A stretch of DNA of 64,000 bases from Candidatus Tisiphia endosymbiont of Nemotelus nigrinus (GTDB lineage Bacteria; Pseudomonadota; Alphaproteobacteria; Rickettsiales; Rickettsiaceae): assembly GCF_964026475.1 (NCBI RefSeq), contig NZ_OZ032151.1:620001-684000 (forward strand), in the 5' to 3' direction. Both the position numbers and the translations under genes were made by a program. The notes under the pieces are model-generated. The model did not search any database. It was not told the origin of the DNA and saw nothing but the letters and a program-made list of their open reading frames with translations. Below are positions 1-9,826 of this stretch, one piece after another (positions within the stretch are counted from its first letter, which is position 1; every line of letters starts with the position of its first letter).

Positions 1-3000
1 ATCAACAATAAACGGAATAGTTGCGGCTGTTGCATCATGTACAAATTTAGGATTCAGACCATAAGATCGTATATTTTGTTGAACTTCTGGTTTATCTAAA
101 AAACCTAGAATATTTTCTCTATTATCAGCAAAATATTTTGGTAGAGTCTGTTTTAAGGCAGGAGATAAACTTTGAACTACCTGATCAATATTACCTAAAA
201 TAGACGATACCATGGCTCCTTGCGTTTCTATTATTTCTTCTTTTCTATCAGAAGATAAATTTTTATCAGTCAATAACTCTAAAGCAAGATCCTGATACTT
301 CATATAAGACTCATAGATTACAACCACTTTAGGAGTATGATCTAATATTGTACTAGTTGCATTAATGGCAAATTGCACAGTATCATCAAAAAACTCTTTT
401 GACACAAATCTAGTAAATCTATCATCTAGAACATTCCCAGCAATCTTGCTAATTTCCTTTTGATTATCTGGATTGCGTAAAAACTCAACTATATCTTTCT
501 TAACCACTTCTGCTACTTTCGGACTAACAAATATTTCCAAAGCGTTTTTTATGATCTTACGCCCTGATTTCTCATTAGAAATTACTAGATTTTTATAAAT
601 TTTTTGTATTTTTTTGTTTGATTCTCCTGCTAATACACCATTTGCTAAATTTAATGCTAACGGTACTATTCCTCTAATAAAATTTTTATCTACTCCATCG
701 AATATATTAGGATTAACTTTCCTAAGTTCCGTAGATGAAATTAATGGTGTAGGATTTAACACAGCATTTAAAGCTGGCAGTACAGCATATTGGGCTATCT
801 TATTCTTCATGATGTCAGATTGTGGGGCTTCATTCAAAGCAGATATATATTTAGGCAGCACTACACTAGCTCCCTTGATCAAATTAGATACATGCTCTAC
901 TTTTTCTTTTTGTAAATTCTCCCTTTCTTCAACTAATAACTTATCGCTTAATAATTTTGCATTCACTTTTTGAAACTTAAGAAAAGTAGTGTAAAGATCA
1001 TTTATATCCGGCAAACTCCTAGTAGCCGAAGATAATACCGTCGCAGCATCAAGAAGAAATTCCCCGACCTTTTTTCCCGCATCTATAGCAGCATTTGGAA
1101 AATTCTCTAATATTGCCAGCCCTTCTAGTTGCTTTGGCTCTTCTTGTATTTGCCTTTCTTGGAACTCCTGTGGAATAATCTCTTGACCATTCTGAATGAA
1201 TTTGCCTTTCAAACCGATCAGATCGCTACCCACAATATCAGTATCGTTATCAATTGTGGCTTTAGACATATTAGCCTCAGCTAATTTCGCTGCCCGTAAA
1301 CTAACCCCTTCTAACCTAACCTTTTCTGCTTGTACTTTTTCCAATATTGCTTGCTGCAATTTTGATCTTGTAAGATCACTATTGGTGAAATTTACCTCAG
1401 TAAAATCGGCTTGCTGAGCTTCAACCCGCCTCATTATACCATCAGAGAGATCAGCTTTCTGTGCGTGAACTTTTTTTAGTATACTATAACTTGCATTAAT
1501 TCCGTGGGCTTTAGCCCCTTCTAAAATAGCTTCTGTTAAGTCAGCAAATTTTATGTCGACATTTTCTAAAATGGCATTTCTAAAATTTGCTCTCGAAGCT
1601 TCCACCATATTTAGATTGGCACGAACAAAACTCACCCCTTCAGCATTAATCCTTGTTAAAATAGCTGCTTCTAAATTCGCTCCATCCAGCTTAGTCAAAC
1701 TATCTAATTCGGCTTCTGATAAATCTATACCTTTTGCTTCTATATTCTCTAGCACGGCATTTTTGAATTGTGCTTTATGTGCTTTAGCTCCTTGCATCAG
1801 GGCATTTGATAGATTACTATCTATAACTTTACATTCCGTTAAAATAGCTTTATCTAATATTGCATGCTGCATTTGTACTTTTCGTAAATCAGCTGAGATT
1901 AAGGAAATACCCTCTAAATTTGCCTGATTAAATGTTGAATCAGTAAATTTTGCACGATCCCAATTACCATCTTTTATATTCGCATAATCAAAATTGCAGT
2001 CACTTATCAAAACCTCCTGACCATTAGAACGAGACATAAAAGCATGAACAAACTGACTCTTATCAGTAACAGTTGATTTACTTAAATTACTATTAAAGAA
2101 ATTGGCATTATCTGCTTTAACTCCTATAAAATTAGCTGCTATAAGCTCTGCCCCTTCAAAACTTGCTTCACTAACATCAGTACCATTAAATCTGCATCCG
2201 GATAAAACGGATCCAGAAAATACCACCCCTCGCAAATCCGCTCCTGAGAAATCTAAGCCCGATAAATCCACTCTATTATACCATTCATTATTAGTAGAAA
2301 TATCAACTCTACTCGAGCAATCGGCAATAATTCTTGCCCCTTCTTTTATCTGCGATTGATCTAACTTGCTTTTAGCAAAATCATTTAAAGTTAAATCTTT
2401 ATTATCTTTTCTCGCTTCTAAATATTCCTCTATATCTTTCCGAACTAAACGTACATATTGAGTTTCTTGATCTCGCTGTTCTTTAGTTGATCCTCGCACA
2501 TAAGCTGGATCAAAAGTACAGCTCTCACTGCCAAAAATATTTTGAAAAGTTTCATGCATTGCATTATCTTTCCTAGGAAATATTTTTTGCTCAACCATTA
2601 GCTTTAGCTCTTCCTTTAACCGATCATATTGCTGATTGCCAGTTGTACGTCCTCCAATTTCCCATGCTTGTTCTATATAGCTCAATTTTGCATATGCATC
2701 ATTTAACTCTTTTGTTTTACTAGCTATAAGAGATTTCTGCTCTTTTTGGCGAACTAAATCACTTTTTATATCAGCGTATTTTCTACCTAAGGAAGAGGTA
2801 GTGCTGAATTTTATCCCCTCAATATCACGTTCTTTACCTATTTGAGAGTATCCTTTATAATCATCAGAGAACCGACAATTAGCAAGGTCAGCTCCTCTAA
2901 AATCTACATTTTTTAGGATAGTATCTTCGAAATGAGCATTATCAAAATCAACATCACAAAATACCGCATCAGCTAAATTACATCCTTTGAAACTAGTATT

Positions 3001-3273
3001 TTTAAATATACAACCAGTAAAATCTCCACCTCTTAGATATGTTATATTATCAGCTCTACTAAAAGTCCTATTAGATAAATCCGCCACTACTACTACCTTA
3101 CTATCAGCAAAATATTTGTCTTTTAAATATTGGTTAAGACTTAGATTTCCCTTAGGATCATCTGCCAAAACTGTATGCTGAGCTGCAATATAATCCTTTA
3201 TATCCTCATTAGTAGGACGAAACTTTTCAATTTTAACAGCGAGATCATCGAAAATAGGTTTTTCCTTTACCAT
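1..3273 (-). CDS. Giant pentapeptide-repeat protein, partial (runs off left edge)
   Basis: An open frame of exactly 1091 codons starts at the ATG complementary to 3271-3273 (MVKEKPIFDDLAVK...) and is still open at base 1, so the C-terminus is missing. Residues about 80-130 and about 330-680 are rich in A(D/N)LxxA-type pentapeptide repeats (for example SGADLRG, FADLTEAILEGA), which in this family stack into a right-handed quadrilateral beta helix. A charged, probably coiled segment separates the two repeat blocks (about 140-260), and the last 400 residues are helical, without repeats or recognised motifs. No signal peptide is seen. Giant pentapeptide proteins occur in Rickettsiales, but their function is unknown; binding of host or bacterial protein is a guess. 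It is transcribed away from the window, upstream of nothing visible here. Confidence 0.85.
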   Translation of the reverse strand, partial: MVKEKPIFDDLAVKIEKFRPTNEDIKDYIAAQHTVLADDPKGNLSLNQYLKDKYFADSKVVVVADLSNRTFSRADNITYLRGGDFTGCIFKNTSFKGCNLADAVFCDVDFDNAHFEDTILKNVDFRGADLANCRFSDDYKGYSQIGKERDIEGIKFSTTSSLGRKYADIKSDLVRQKEQKSLIASKTKELNDAYAKLSYIEQAWEIGGRTTGNQQYDRLKEELKLMVEQKIFPRKDNAMHETFQNIFGSESCTFDPAYVRGSTKEQRDQETQYVRLVRKDIEEYLEARKDNKDLTLNDFAKSKLDQSQIKEGARIIADCSSRVDISTNNEWYNRVDLSGLDFSGADLRGVVFSGSVLSGCRFNGTDVSEASFEGAELIAANFIGVKADNANFFNSNLSKSTVTDKSQFVHAFMSRSNGQEVLISDCNFDYANIKDGNWDRAKFTDSTFNQANLEGISLISADLRKVQMQHAILDKAILTECKVIDSNLSNALMQGAKAHKAQFKNAVLENIEAKGIDLSEAELDSLTKLDGANLEAAILTRINAEGVSFVRANLNMVEASRANFRNAILENVDIKFADLTEAILEGAKAHGINASYSILKKVHAQKADLSDGIMRRVEAQQADFTEVNFTNSDLTRSKLQQAILEKVQAEKVRLEGVSLRAAKLAEANMSKATIDNDTDIVGSDLIGLKGKFIQNGQEIIPQEFQERQIQEEPKQLEGLAILENFPNAAIDAGKKVGEFLLDAATVLSSATRSLPDINDLYTTFLKFQKVNAKLLSDKLLVEERENLQKEKVEHVSNLIKGASVVLPKYISALNEAPQSDIMKNKIAQYAVLPALNAVLNPTPLISSTELRKVNPNIFDGVDKNFIRGIVPLALNLANGVLAGESNKKIQKIYKNLVISNEKSGRKIIKNALEIFVSPKVAEVVKKDIVEFLRNPDNQKEISKIAGNVLDDRFTRFVSKEFFDDTVQFAINATSTILDHTPKVVVIYESYMKYQDLALELLTDKNLSSDRKEEIIETQGAMVSSILGNIDQVVQSLSPALKQTLPKYFADNRENILGFLDKPEVQQNIRSYGLNPKFVHDATAATIPFIVD

Positions 3274-3319
3274 AACTTCTGCTCCTAATTACTTTTGTGC
3301 TTACCCATAATACTATAAC

Positions 3320-4522
3320 TTATAGACTTAATAACAAACGCTCTGGATTCTCAATCAATTCCTTGATTTTTACAAGAAAAGTAACTGCTTCCTTACCATC
3401 AATAATACGATGATCATAGGATAAAGCTATATACATCATCGGACGTATTTCTATCTTGCCATTAACCACTACAGGTCTTTCTTCGGTCTTATGAAGACCT
3501 AAAATACCTGATTGAGGCGGGTTAATAATAGGAGTTGATAATAGTGACCCATAAACACCACCATTGGAAATAGTAAATGTTCCACCTGATAAATCAGACA
3601 TCGACAACTTTCCTTCTCTAGCCTTTTTACCTAAACCAGCAATTTCTTTCTCAATACCAGCAAAACTCAATTTGTCAGCCTGCCTAACTATTGGCACTAC
3701 TAACCCCTGCTCTGTCCCGACTGCAACCCCAATATCATAATAATTCTTATACAGAATCTCATCCCCTTCTATCTCGGCATTTACCGAGGCTACTGCTTTC
3801 AAAGCTTCAATAGTAGCTTTTACAAAAAATGACATGAATCCCAGCTTAACACCATGCTTCTTCTCAAACTCTTCCCGATACTGCATACGCAAGTTAATAA
3901 CTTTCAACATATCAATTTCATTAAAAGTCGTTAGAATAGCTGCGGTATTTTGCGATTGTTTCAAACGATCTGCGATAGTTTTACGAAGTCGTGACATTTT
4001 AACACGCTCAACCGCCCCTTCATTTGCCAACGCAATATTGGTTACAACAGGTGGTTTTGTCTCATTTATCGAGGAACTATTTATAAACTCTAATACATCT
4101 CCCTTAGTTACCCTACCATCTCTACCAGTACCTTTTATGTCATCTAATGGCAGTTTATTTTCACTTACTAATCTACGCACAGAAGGTGGTGGAGCAATGC
4201 TGTTTATATTTACAGGTTGTTGTTGCACCTCTTTGGTTAATGTATTTTTATCTGGCGTACTAGGTAAAGCTACAGCAGAAACTGCCCCTTCGGTAATTTG
4301 TCCAACACTCTCACCGACAGATACCGTATCCCCCTCATTCTTAAATATTCCACTTATTACCCCAGATGCAACTGCATTCACTTCCAGCGTAACTTTCTCT
4401 GTTTCAAGTTCTAAAAGTAGCTCATCCACTTTCACCACATCTCCTTGTTTTTTATGCCATTTGGCAATAGTAGCCTCTGATACTGATTCTCCAAGGGATG
4501 GAACTATAATTTCAATACTCAT
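3320..4522 (-). CDS. sucB: Dihydrolipoamide succinyltransferase, E2 of 2-oxoglutarate dehydrogenase
   Basis: This E2 subunit transfers the succinyl group from lipoyl-lysine to CoA in the TCA cycle. The 400-residue protein has the expected three parts: an N-terminal lipoyl domain with the lipoylated lysine K43 in ETEKVTLEV, a peripheral subunit-binding domain at about 111-145 ([12 protein letters not shown]... [12 protein letters not shown]), and the acyltransferase domain ending in SYDHRIIDG with catalytic H371 and D375. The frame extends six codons upstream to a TTG, but the ATG at 4522 gives the canonical [13 protein letters not shown] start and has GGAG about 12 bases upstream. The lipoyl group would come from LipA, encoded at 20.0-21.0 kb. 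The sucA partner is not in the window. The distinction from pyruvate dehydrogenase E2 rests on the single lipoyl domain and the start sequence. Confidence 0.95.
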   Translation of the reverse strand: MSIEIIVPSLGESVSEATIAKWHKKQGDVVKVDELLLELETEKVTLEVNAVASGVISGIFKNEGDTVSVGESVGQITEGAVSAVALPSTPDKNTLTKEVQQQPVNINSIAPPPSVRRLVSENKLPLDDIKGTGRDGRVTKGDVLEFINSSSINETKPPVVTNIALANEGAVERVKMSRLRKTIADRLKQSQNTAAILTTFNEIDMLKVINLRMQYREEFEKKHGVKLGFMSFFVKATIEALKAVASVNAEIEGDEILYKNYYDIGVAVGTEQGLVVPIVRQADKLSFAGIEKEIAGLGKKAREGKLSMSDLSGGTFTISNGGVYGSLLSTPIINPPQSGILGLHKTEERPVVVNGKIEIRPMMYIALSYDHRIIDGKEAVTFLVKIKELIENPERLLLSL

Positions 4523-4575
4523 ATTATTTTTATTCTCCAATTATATTCTATAGCTAACCTGACTAGCATTATCCC

Positions 4576-4982
4576 GTCATTGCGAGAAGGCGTAGCCGAC
4601 GAAGCAACCCAAATATAATCATTTTCTTGGATTGCCACGACCACTCACGTGGTCTCGCAATGACGAGTTATGAGTCCATATGTCATTGCGAGAAGCCGAA
4701 GGCAACGAAGCAATCCAAATCTAATTGTTTTCGTGGATTGCCACGACCATTCACGTGGTCTCGCAATGACGAGTTATGAGTCCATATGTCACTGCGAGAA
4801 GCCGAAGGCGACGAAGCAATCCAAATATAATTGTTTTCGTGGATTGCCACGACCACTCACGTGGTCTCGCAATGACGCCTGAGTTTATAACTTGTCATTG
4901 CGCGAGAAGGCGTAGCCGACGAAGCAATCCATATCTCATTATTGATTGCTTCGTCGCCACTAAGGTGGCTTCTCGCAATGAC
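4576..4982. repeat. Four copies of an 89-bp palindromic repeat, three in exact 106-bp tandem
   Basis: Four 89-bp units lie at 4576-4664, 4682-4770, 4788-4876 and 4894-4982. Each begins GTCATTGCG (one GTCACTGCG) and ends CGCAATGAC, with internal arms around GAAGCAATCC and GGATTGCC or GATTGCTTCG. The first three are separated by an identical 17-base spacer, giving a tandem period of exactly 106 bp. The fourth has a different spacer and a more symmetrical right arm. The same family recurs at 6185, 18960, 37079, 37192, 39668 and inside a gene at 42257. Both strands are largely free of stops, so short spurious reading frames appear. It resembles Rickettsia palindromic elements. Confidence 0.9.
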
Positions 4983-5068
4983 ACCAGCTCTCATGGATAA
5001 ACATTAACCTAGTCAATTACATATTATACTCTATTTATCTTCTCCACTAATAACAAAATAGTATAAAT

Positions 5069-6070
5069 TTAACCTATTATCTCTTGCTGACTTTTCTGTG
5101 TTTTATCCATCTTAGCAAACACCTCTTCCCATGATCCAGTAGTTGCGGCTTTGGTATATTCGGTTACCCTTGCTTCAAAGAAATTAGTATGCTCAGTACC
5201 GTTTAAGATTTCATCAAGCCAAGGTAACGGATTATTATCAATTAAATAAATTTCTTTAAGTCCGAGCTGCATTAATCTGCGATCAGCAATGTAACGAATA
5301 TATTGTTTTACTTCTCTAGCGGTTAACCCCTCAATACCACCAACTTCAAATGCCAACTCAATAAAGGCATCCTCAAAATGGACAATAGTAGCACACGCCT
5401 CATAAAGACGGCCACGAACCTCCTCAGTCCATACTTCAGGGTTTTCTCTAATAAAAGTTTTAAATAACATAATGATTGAATCAGTATGTAACGTCTCATC
5501 CCTTACTGACCAACTAATGATTTGTCCCATACCTTTCATTTTATTAAAACGAGGGAAATTAAGCAAAATGGCAAATGAAGCAAATAGCTGTAATCCTTCA
5601 GTAAATGCCCCAAATACCGCTAAAGTAGTAGCAATATCTTCTTTAGTTCCCACACCAAAACGCTGCATATAGTCATATTTATCTTTCATTTCTCTATATT
5701 TAAGAAATGCTGAATATTCAGTTTCAGGCATACCTACAGTATCAAGCAAATGAGAATAAGCGGCAATATGAATTGTTTCCATATTAGAAAATGCTGATAA
5801 CATCATTAGTACTTCCGTTGGCTTAAATACCCTGGAGTAATGTTTCATATAACAATTATTTACTTCAATATCAGCTTGAGTAAAGAAACGAAATATTTGA
5901 GTTAATAAATGTTTTTCCCCAGGACTTAAATTATATTTCCAATCTTTTAGATCATCAGCTAGCGGTACTTCTTCTGGTAACCAATGAATTCGTTGTTGAA
6001 TATGCCACGCTTCATAAGCCCATGGATAAGAGAATGGTTTGTAAATTGGACTGGCATCAAGTAAAGACAT
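5069..6070 (-). CDS. nrdB: Ribonucleoside-diphosphate reductase beta subunit (class Ia)
   Basis: The beta subunit holds the di-iron tyrosyl radical cofactor that starts ribonucleotide reduction in NrdA. The 333-residue protein shows the ligand set: D67 (TQADIEV), E98 and H101 in NMETIHIAAY, and the radical tyrosine Y105 with the E-x2-H-x3-Y spacing known from E. coli NrdB. A second ligand group lies in WSVRDETLHTD at about 203-213, after GAFTEGLQL. The length is normal for short alphaproteobacterial NrdB. It lies 370 bp downstream of nrdA on the same strand; the gap contains a palindromic repeat, so co-transcription is possible but not shown. It starts at an ATG followed by SLLDASPIYKPF. Confidence 0.96.
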   Translation of the reverse strand: MSLLDASPIYKPFSYPWAYEAWHIQQRIHWLPEEVPLADDLKDWKYNLSPGEKHLLTQIFRFFTQADIEVNNCYMKHYSRVFKPTEVLMMLSAFSNMETIHIAAYSHLLDTVGMPETEYSAFLKYREMKDKYDYMQRFGVGTKEDIATTLAVFGAFTEGLQLFASFAILLNFPRFNKMKGMGQIISWSVRDETLHTDSIIMLFKTFIRENPEVWTEEVRGRLYEACATIVHFEDAFIELAFEVGGIEGLTAREVKQYIRYIADRRLMQLGLKEIYLIDNNPLPWLDEILNGTEHTNFFEARVTEYTKAATTGSWEEVFAKMDKTQKSQQEIIG

Positions 6071-6184
6071 ATTATATTTCCTTTTTTAAGTTTATTTGAC
6101 TTATTATCACCTAGATATTGTTATCTTAATTACTTACCTCACCTTACGCAGGACGTTTAAAAACCATAGGGGAAACAGCCCAGT

Positions 6185-6275
6185 GTCATTGCGAGGAAGG
6201 CCGTAGGCCGCGAAGCAATCCATAAAAACAGCTGAAAATGGATTGCTTCGTCGGCTTATGCCTCCTCGCAACGAC
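6185..6275. repeat. Palindromic repeat between nrdA and nrdB
   Basis: One 91-bp member of the GTCATTGCGAGG...CTCGCAACGAC family. The nrdB-nrdA gap (6071-6439) also holds flanking arms: GGGGAAACAGCCC at about 6168 and GTTTTCCCTGTGAC near 6356, which are inverse matches and also occur around 18945 and 45385, so the palindrome seems to sit inside a larger inverted-repeat unit ending near TTACG. No gene is seen in the gap. Confidence 0.8.
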
Positions 6276-6439
6276 ATTGGTTATTTTCTCGCAATTTTTA
6301 AGTTGTCCTAATAACTTCTAAACCAGCTTCCTCTTATAATTTTCAACAGTTGTGCTGTTTTCCCTGTGACTTTTAAATACCATACGTAAAGTAAGTTAAT
6401 TATACACATCATTGCAAGAACTCAGGTTAGCTATTAAGT

Positions 6440-8269
6440 CTATTGGCAAGCTAAACACTCATCATAATTAGAAGACTCTTCTTCTTGTTTTTTCTTATTA
6501 GCTATTTCGATATCTTTAAAATCCGCTTTCTTAACATCGTGTGATACTTTATCTGGTCTTTGAATTGAGGTTGATCTACAATAATATAAACTCTTTACCC
6601 CTTTTTTCCAGGCTCTAAAGTGGATATTATTTAAATACATCTTACTTACATTGCCTGCTAAGAAAAGATTTAGAGATTGCGATTGTGAAATATGTAGTGT
6701 CCTATCTGCTGCTAGATCAATAAGCCAGTTTTGATCAATCTCATGGGCAGTTTTAAAAATCTCTTTTTCATGACTGGATAAAAAAGTTAGATGTTGAACT
6801 GAACCTTCATGAGTGGCAATTGACGACCAAACCTGCTCATTATTAAAACCTTTGGCACTTAACAATTTTTCTAGATATTTGTTACGCACATTAAAAGATC
6901 CGGTCAGAGTCTTTTGGACAAAACTATTAGCCGCAAATGGTTCAATTCCAGGTGAACTATTACCAGCAATAATTGAGATTGATGCTGTGGGAGCAATAGC
7001 TGTTTTATTACTAAAACGCTCTTTACTACCTACTTCATCTGCATCAGGACAAGCACCACGTTCATCCGATAAAATTACTGAAGCTCTATCAACTTCTTTA
7101 TTAATATATTCAAATATTTGGTTATTCCAAACCTTTGCCATCACTGACTCTATTGGCACATCCTTTAATTGTAAAAATGAGTGAAAACCCATAACCCCTA
7201 AACCTACACTACGTTCACGCATAGCTGAATATCTCGCCCGTTCCATGGTACTTGGAGCTTTAGTAATAAAATCTTCAAGTACATTATCTAAAAAACGCAT
7301 TACGGTAGGAATAAACTCAGAGTCATTTTGCCAATCATCAAAATATTCCAAATTTACTGAAGATAAGCAGCAAACAGCAGTTCTTGCCTTACCCAAATGA
7401 TCAATGCCAGTTGGCAAAGTAATCTCACTGCAAAGATTTGAAGTTTTTACCTGTAATCCAAGTTTTTTATGATGCTGCGGAATATATTTATTGATAGTAT
7501 CAATAAATATTATATAAGGTTCTCCGGTTTCTATTCTAGTAGTCAGTAATTTTACCCATATATCTCTTGCCCTAACTGTCCGTACAACTTTTTTAGTATC
7601 AGGGCTGATTAAAGGGAAATCCTCATCATTTTCCACTGCTTGCATAAATGCATCTGTTACAGCTATACCATGATGAATGTTCAAAGCTTTACGATTAGTA
7701 TCACCACCAGTATGACGTCTTAAATCAATGAATTCCTCAATTTCAGGATGATCAATTGGTAAATATATAGCAGCACTACCACGTCTAATTGACCCTTGGG
7801 AAATAGCTAGGGTCATAGAGTCCACAACTTTAATAAATGGAATAATACCAGAAGAAGTGCCTTTACCTTTAATTGCCTCATTAATCGAACGAACATTGCC
7901 CCAATAGCTTCCTATACCACCACCGCGTGAAGCTAACCAAACATTTTCAGTCCACAGATCTACAATACTTTTTAAACTATCATCTGTTTCATTCAAAAAA
8001 CAGGAAATAGGCATCCCTCTATCAGTTCCACCATTACTAAGAACTGGAGTGGCTGGCATAAACCACAGCTTACTTATATAATCATATAATTGCTGAGCAT
8101 GTTTTGCATTATCAGCATAGTAGCTAGCTACTCTAGCGAATAAATCTTGAAAATCCTCTCCAGCTAGTAAGTACCGATCCTTTAGGACGGCTTTACCAAA
8201 ATTAGTTAGTAAATTATCTCGTTTCTTGTCAATTTCTATAGGGAACTTGGTATTTGCTTGCGTTGTCAT
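6440..8269 (-). CDS. nrdA: Ribonucleoside-diphosphate reductase alpha subunit (class Ia, short form)
   Basis: This catalytic subunit reduces NDPs to dNDPs using the radical supplied by NrdB. Conserved chemistry is visible: C90 (PISCFL) and C300 or C301 (AVCCLSS) as the redox pair, the thiyl-radical site C280 with N278 and E282 (NLCSEI), the radical-relay tyrosine pair in SLYYCRS near residue 570, and a C-terminal CLACQ tail for reduction by thioredoxin or glutaredoxin. At 609 residues it is about 150 shorter than E. coli NrdA and starts directly at the alpha-generic domain, with no room for an N-terminal ATP-cone; allosteric activity control by dATP through such a cone should therefore be absent. 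It is upstream of nrdB on the same strand. Confidence 0.96.
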   Translation of the reverse strand: MTTQANTKFPIEIDKKRDNLLTNFGKAVLKDRYLLAGEDFQDLFARVASYYADNAKHAQQLYDYISKLWFMPATPVLSNGGTDRGMPISCFLNETDDSLKSIVDLWTENVWLASRGGGIGSYWGNVRSINEAIKGKGTSSGIIPFIKVVDSMTLAISQGSIRRGSAAIYLPIDHPEIEEFIDLRRHTGGDTNRKALNIHHGIAVTDAFMQAVENDEDFPLISPDTKKVVRTVRARDIWVKLLTTRIETGEPYIIFIDTINKYIPQHHKKLGLQVKTSNLCSEITLPTGIDHLGKARTAVCCLSSVNLEYFDDWQNDSEFIPTVMRFLDNVLEDFITKAPSTMERARYSAMRERSVGLGVMGFHSFLQLKDVPIESVMAKVWNNQIFEYINKEVDRASVILSDERGACPDADEVGSKERFSNKTAIAPTASISIIAGNSSPGIEPFAANSFVQKTLTGSFNVRNKYLEKLLSAKGFNNEQVWSSIATHEGSVQHLTFLSSHEKEIFKTAHEIDQNWLIDLAADRTLHISQSQSLNLFLAGNVSKMYLNNIHFRAWKKGVKSLYYCRSTSIQRPDKVSHDVKKADFKDIEIANKKKQEEESSNYDECLACQ

Positions 8270-8510
8270 ATTATCTTAGTTTTTGAATAAATTACGATTA
8301 TAGCTGAATTTGGTCATAATAAATGAAAAAAATCTAAATTATAGCATATTTTTATTTTAGAGCTAACTAGATTAGGATCTATATAACTTCTTCGTCATTG
8401 CGAGGAGGCATAAGTCGCACAACTGTTGAAAGTTAAAAACTACAGTATGTTACAACCTTAAATTACGCATAATCAATAGTTTAACATTCATAACTTTAAA
8501 TCTACAAGGT
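8270..8510. other. Intergenic stretch with palindrome fragments
   Basis: No gene is seen. A half-copy of the GTCATTGCGAGGAGGC repeat starts at about 8393 and breaks off into CACAACTGTTGAAAGTTA at about 8412, the end of another repeat family seen complete at 37103-37317. GAGCTAACTAGATTAGG at about 8360 resembles the outer arm (ATAGCTAACCCGATTAGC) of the composite palindrome inserted at 42231. Confidence 0.6.
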
Positions 8511-8712
8511 TAGACACTGTTAACAAAGCTTATTTAGTTGGTGAATAAAGTCTTTTTTGCTGCAAATTATAAGATTTTTTTGAAATAGCTATACTATTCC
8601 GGCAAAAATCTTATTAATTTTCGCTAAAAAATCCATTAATTCATCAATCAAATAAGCTTTGTTAACAGCAATTATCTTTTATCTAAATTTTCAAAAAAAT
8701 AAAAATATTTAT

Positions 8713-9663
8713 CTAAATAACAAAACAACGTTTTTGTTGAATAAGTTTATGGCATACTTCAAGTAGTTTACGCATGCATGCAACTATAGCAACCTTTTTA
8801 GGTTTAAAATTGTTAACAAGCCTATCATATAAAGCTTTCAAATATTGAAAACCATTTTTGACACCGTTTTTACCAGCCAATACCGCCATATATAAAGCAT
8901 ATCGTGGTATTTTTCTGCCACCTCTAATAAATCTTCGTCCTTGCTTATTACCACTATCACGGGCATAAGGAGCTATCCCTACAATTGCTGACAATTCATT
9001 ACTACTATAATTTTTATTCCCTAATTCAGGTAAAAAACTAATTAGTTTTTTAGCTACGCATTTACCAATACCAGGCACACTCTCTAATATTTTTACCTTC
9101 TCTTTCAACTCTTCTGACTCATCTATTACTTCACTTAATTTTTTATCAAGCTCAGCTATTTCATTCTGTAAAAATTTAATGAGCTTTTCTATACTCTTTT
9201 TATCAATACCATCAATACTATGATGTAGCCTCTTCTTTTCATTGCTAAGCATTAATACTAAATCTTCTCGCCTTTGCTGATATCTCTTCAAAGTATCGGA
9301 TTCAACTTGATATAAATAATTAGCTGAAAGCTGCATCTTATCGCCATAATATGCTAATTTAAATGCGTCCTTCTTATCAGTTTTACACAAATTCACCGAT
9401 TTACTAAATGAATTAAAGCTATATGTATTGACTTTATGTACCTGTTGTTTATTATTATACAATTTTTGGCAAATATCCGCTTCATAACCTCCAGTAGGTT
9501 CACATACTATTAGCTTAATTTCTTGTTCTTTTGTTAATTTTATCAGTTCTTCATGCCCTAACTTATCGTTGGAAAAACGATTATATATCGGTTTATTGTT
9601 AGACTCATATAAACATATATCTAACCATTTTTTACTTACATCTAGACCTATTATTTTACTCAT
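8713..9663 (-). CDS. IS110-family transposase (DEDD recombinase)
   Basis: This 316-residue recombinase has the two-domain IS110 layout: an N-terminal RuvC-like DEDD domain beginning IIGLDVSKKWLDICLY with CEPTGGYE at about 54-61 and KTDKKDAFKLAY at about 95-106, then a coiled linker (about 145-190), then the transposase_20 domain with SVPGIGKCVAKKLISFLPE and GIAPYARDSG... RGGRKIPRY. Length and motifs indicate an intact protein. It starts at an ATG with a GAAGGAGAT Shine-Dalgarno about 7 bases upstream. IS110 enzymes are guided by an RNA transcribed from the element's own non-coding end; a candidate lies immediately upstream. Confidence 0.93.
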   Translation of the reverse strand: MSKIIGLDVSKKWLDICLYESNNKPIYNRFSNDKLGHEELIKLTKEQEIKLIVCEPTGGYEADICQKLYNNKQQVHKVNTYSFNSFSKSVNLCKTDKKDAFKLAYYGDKMQLSANYLYQVESDTLKRYQQRREDLVLMLSNEKKRLHHSIDGIDKKSIEKLIKFLQNEIAELDKKLSEVIDESEELKEKVKILESVPGIGKCVAKKLISFLPELGNKNYSSNELSAIVGIAPYARDSGNKQGRRFIRGGRKIPRYALYMAVLAGKNGVKNGFQYLKALYDRLVNNFKPKKVAIVACMRKLLEVCHKLIQQKRCFVI

Positions 9664-9679
9664 GATATAATCTCCTTCA

Positions 9680-9826
9680 TCTTATTGTGCAAGGCTGCTG
9701 TTTCCAGCACCTTCTGCAATTTGTTCAAAGCAAACTTTGTAAGAGGGTACTTATTCTGTTTACGACTATTTCAGTCCAGTGTCTATCAAGTCACCCTCTT
9801 ACAATTACTTATATCATAATTTAAAG
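9680..9826 (-). ncRNA. Candidate bridge RNA of the IS110 element
   Basis: Read on the transposase strand, the leader has two stem-loops. The first closes with an 11-bp stem (TGTAAGAGGGT with ACCCTCTTACA, 9801-9741). Its 5' strand contains TAGACACTG (9785-9777), identical over nine bases to the target left side plus core. Its 3' strand contains GTAAACAG (9763-9756), matching the reverse complement of core plus right target at 7 of 8. A GACT-GAAAT-AGTC hairpin lies between them. The second loop contains AATTGC (9721-9716), equal to the element's right end plus the first core base, and AATAAG (9686-9681), matching the left end complement at 5 of 6, around a GCTG-GAAA-CAGC hairpin. This is the target-loop-then-donor-loop layout known for IS110 bridge RNAs. 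Transcript ends are not visible. Confidence 0.8.

Noticed and set aside
3834..4553. 239-codon plus-strand frame opposite sucB
   Set aside because: It is the antisense shadow of a clearly conserved gene and has no family features.
4576..4982. CRISPR array
   Set aside because: Units are 89 bp, palindromic, with an identical 17-bp spacer; CRISPR needs 23-47 bp repeats with different spacers. No cas genes are present in the window.
4670..5000. Two plus-strand frames of about 70 codons (MSPYV..., RSRRQRSNP...)
   Set aside because: They are translations of the stop-poor palindromic repeat array; no ribosome binding site or conserved sequence.
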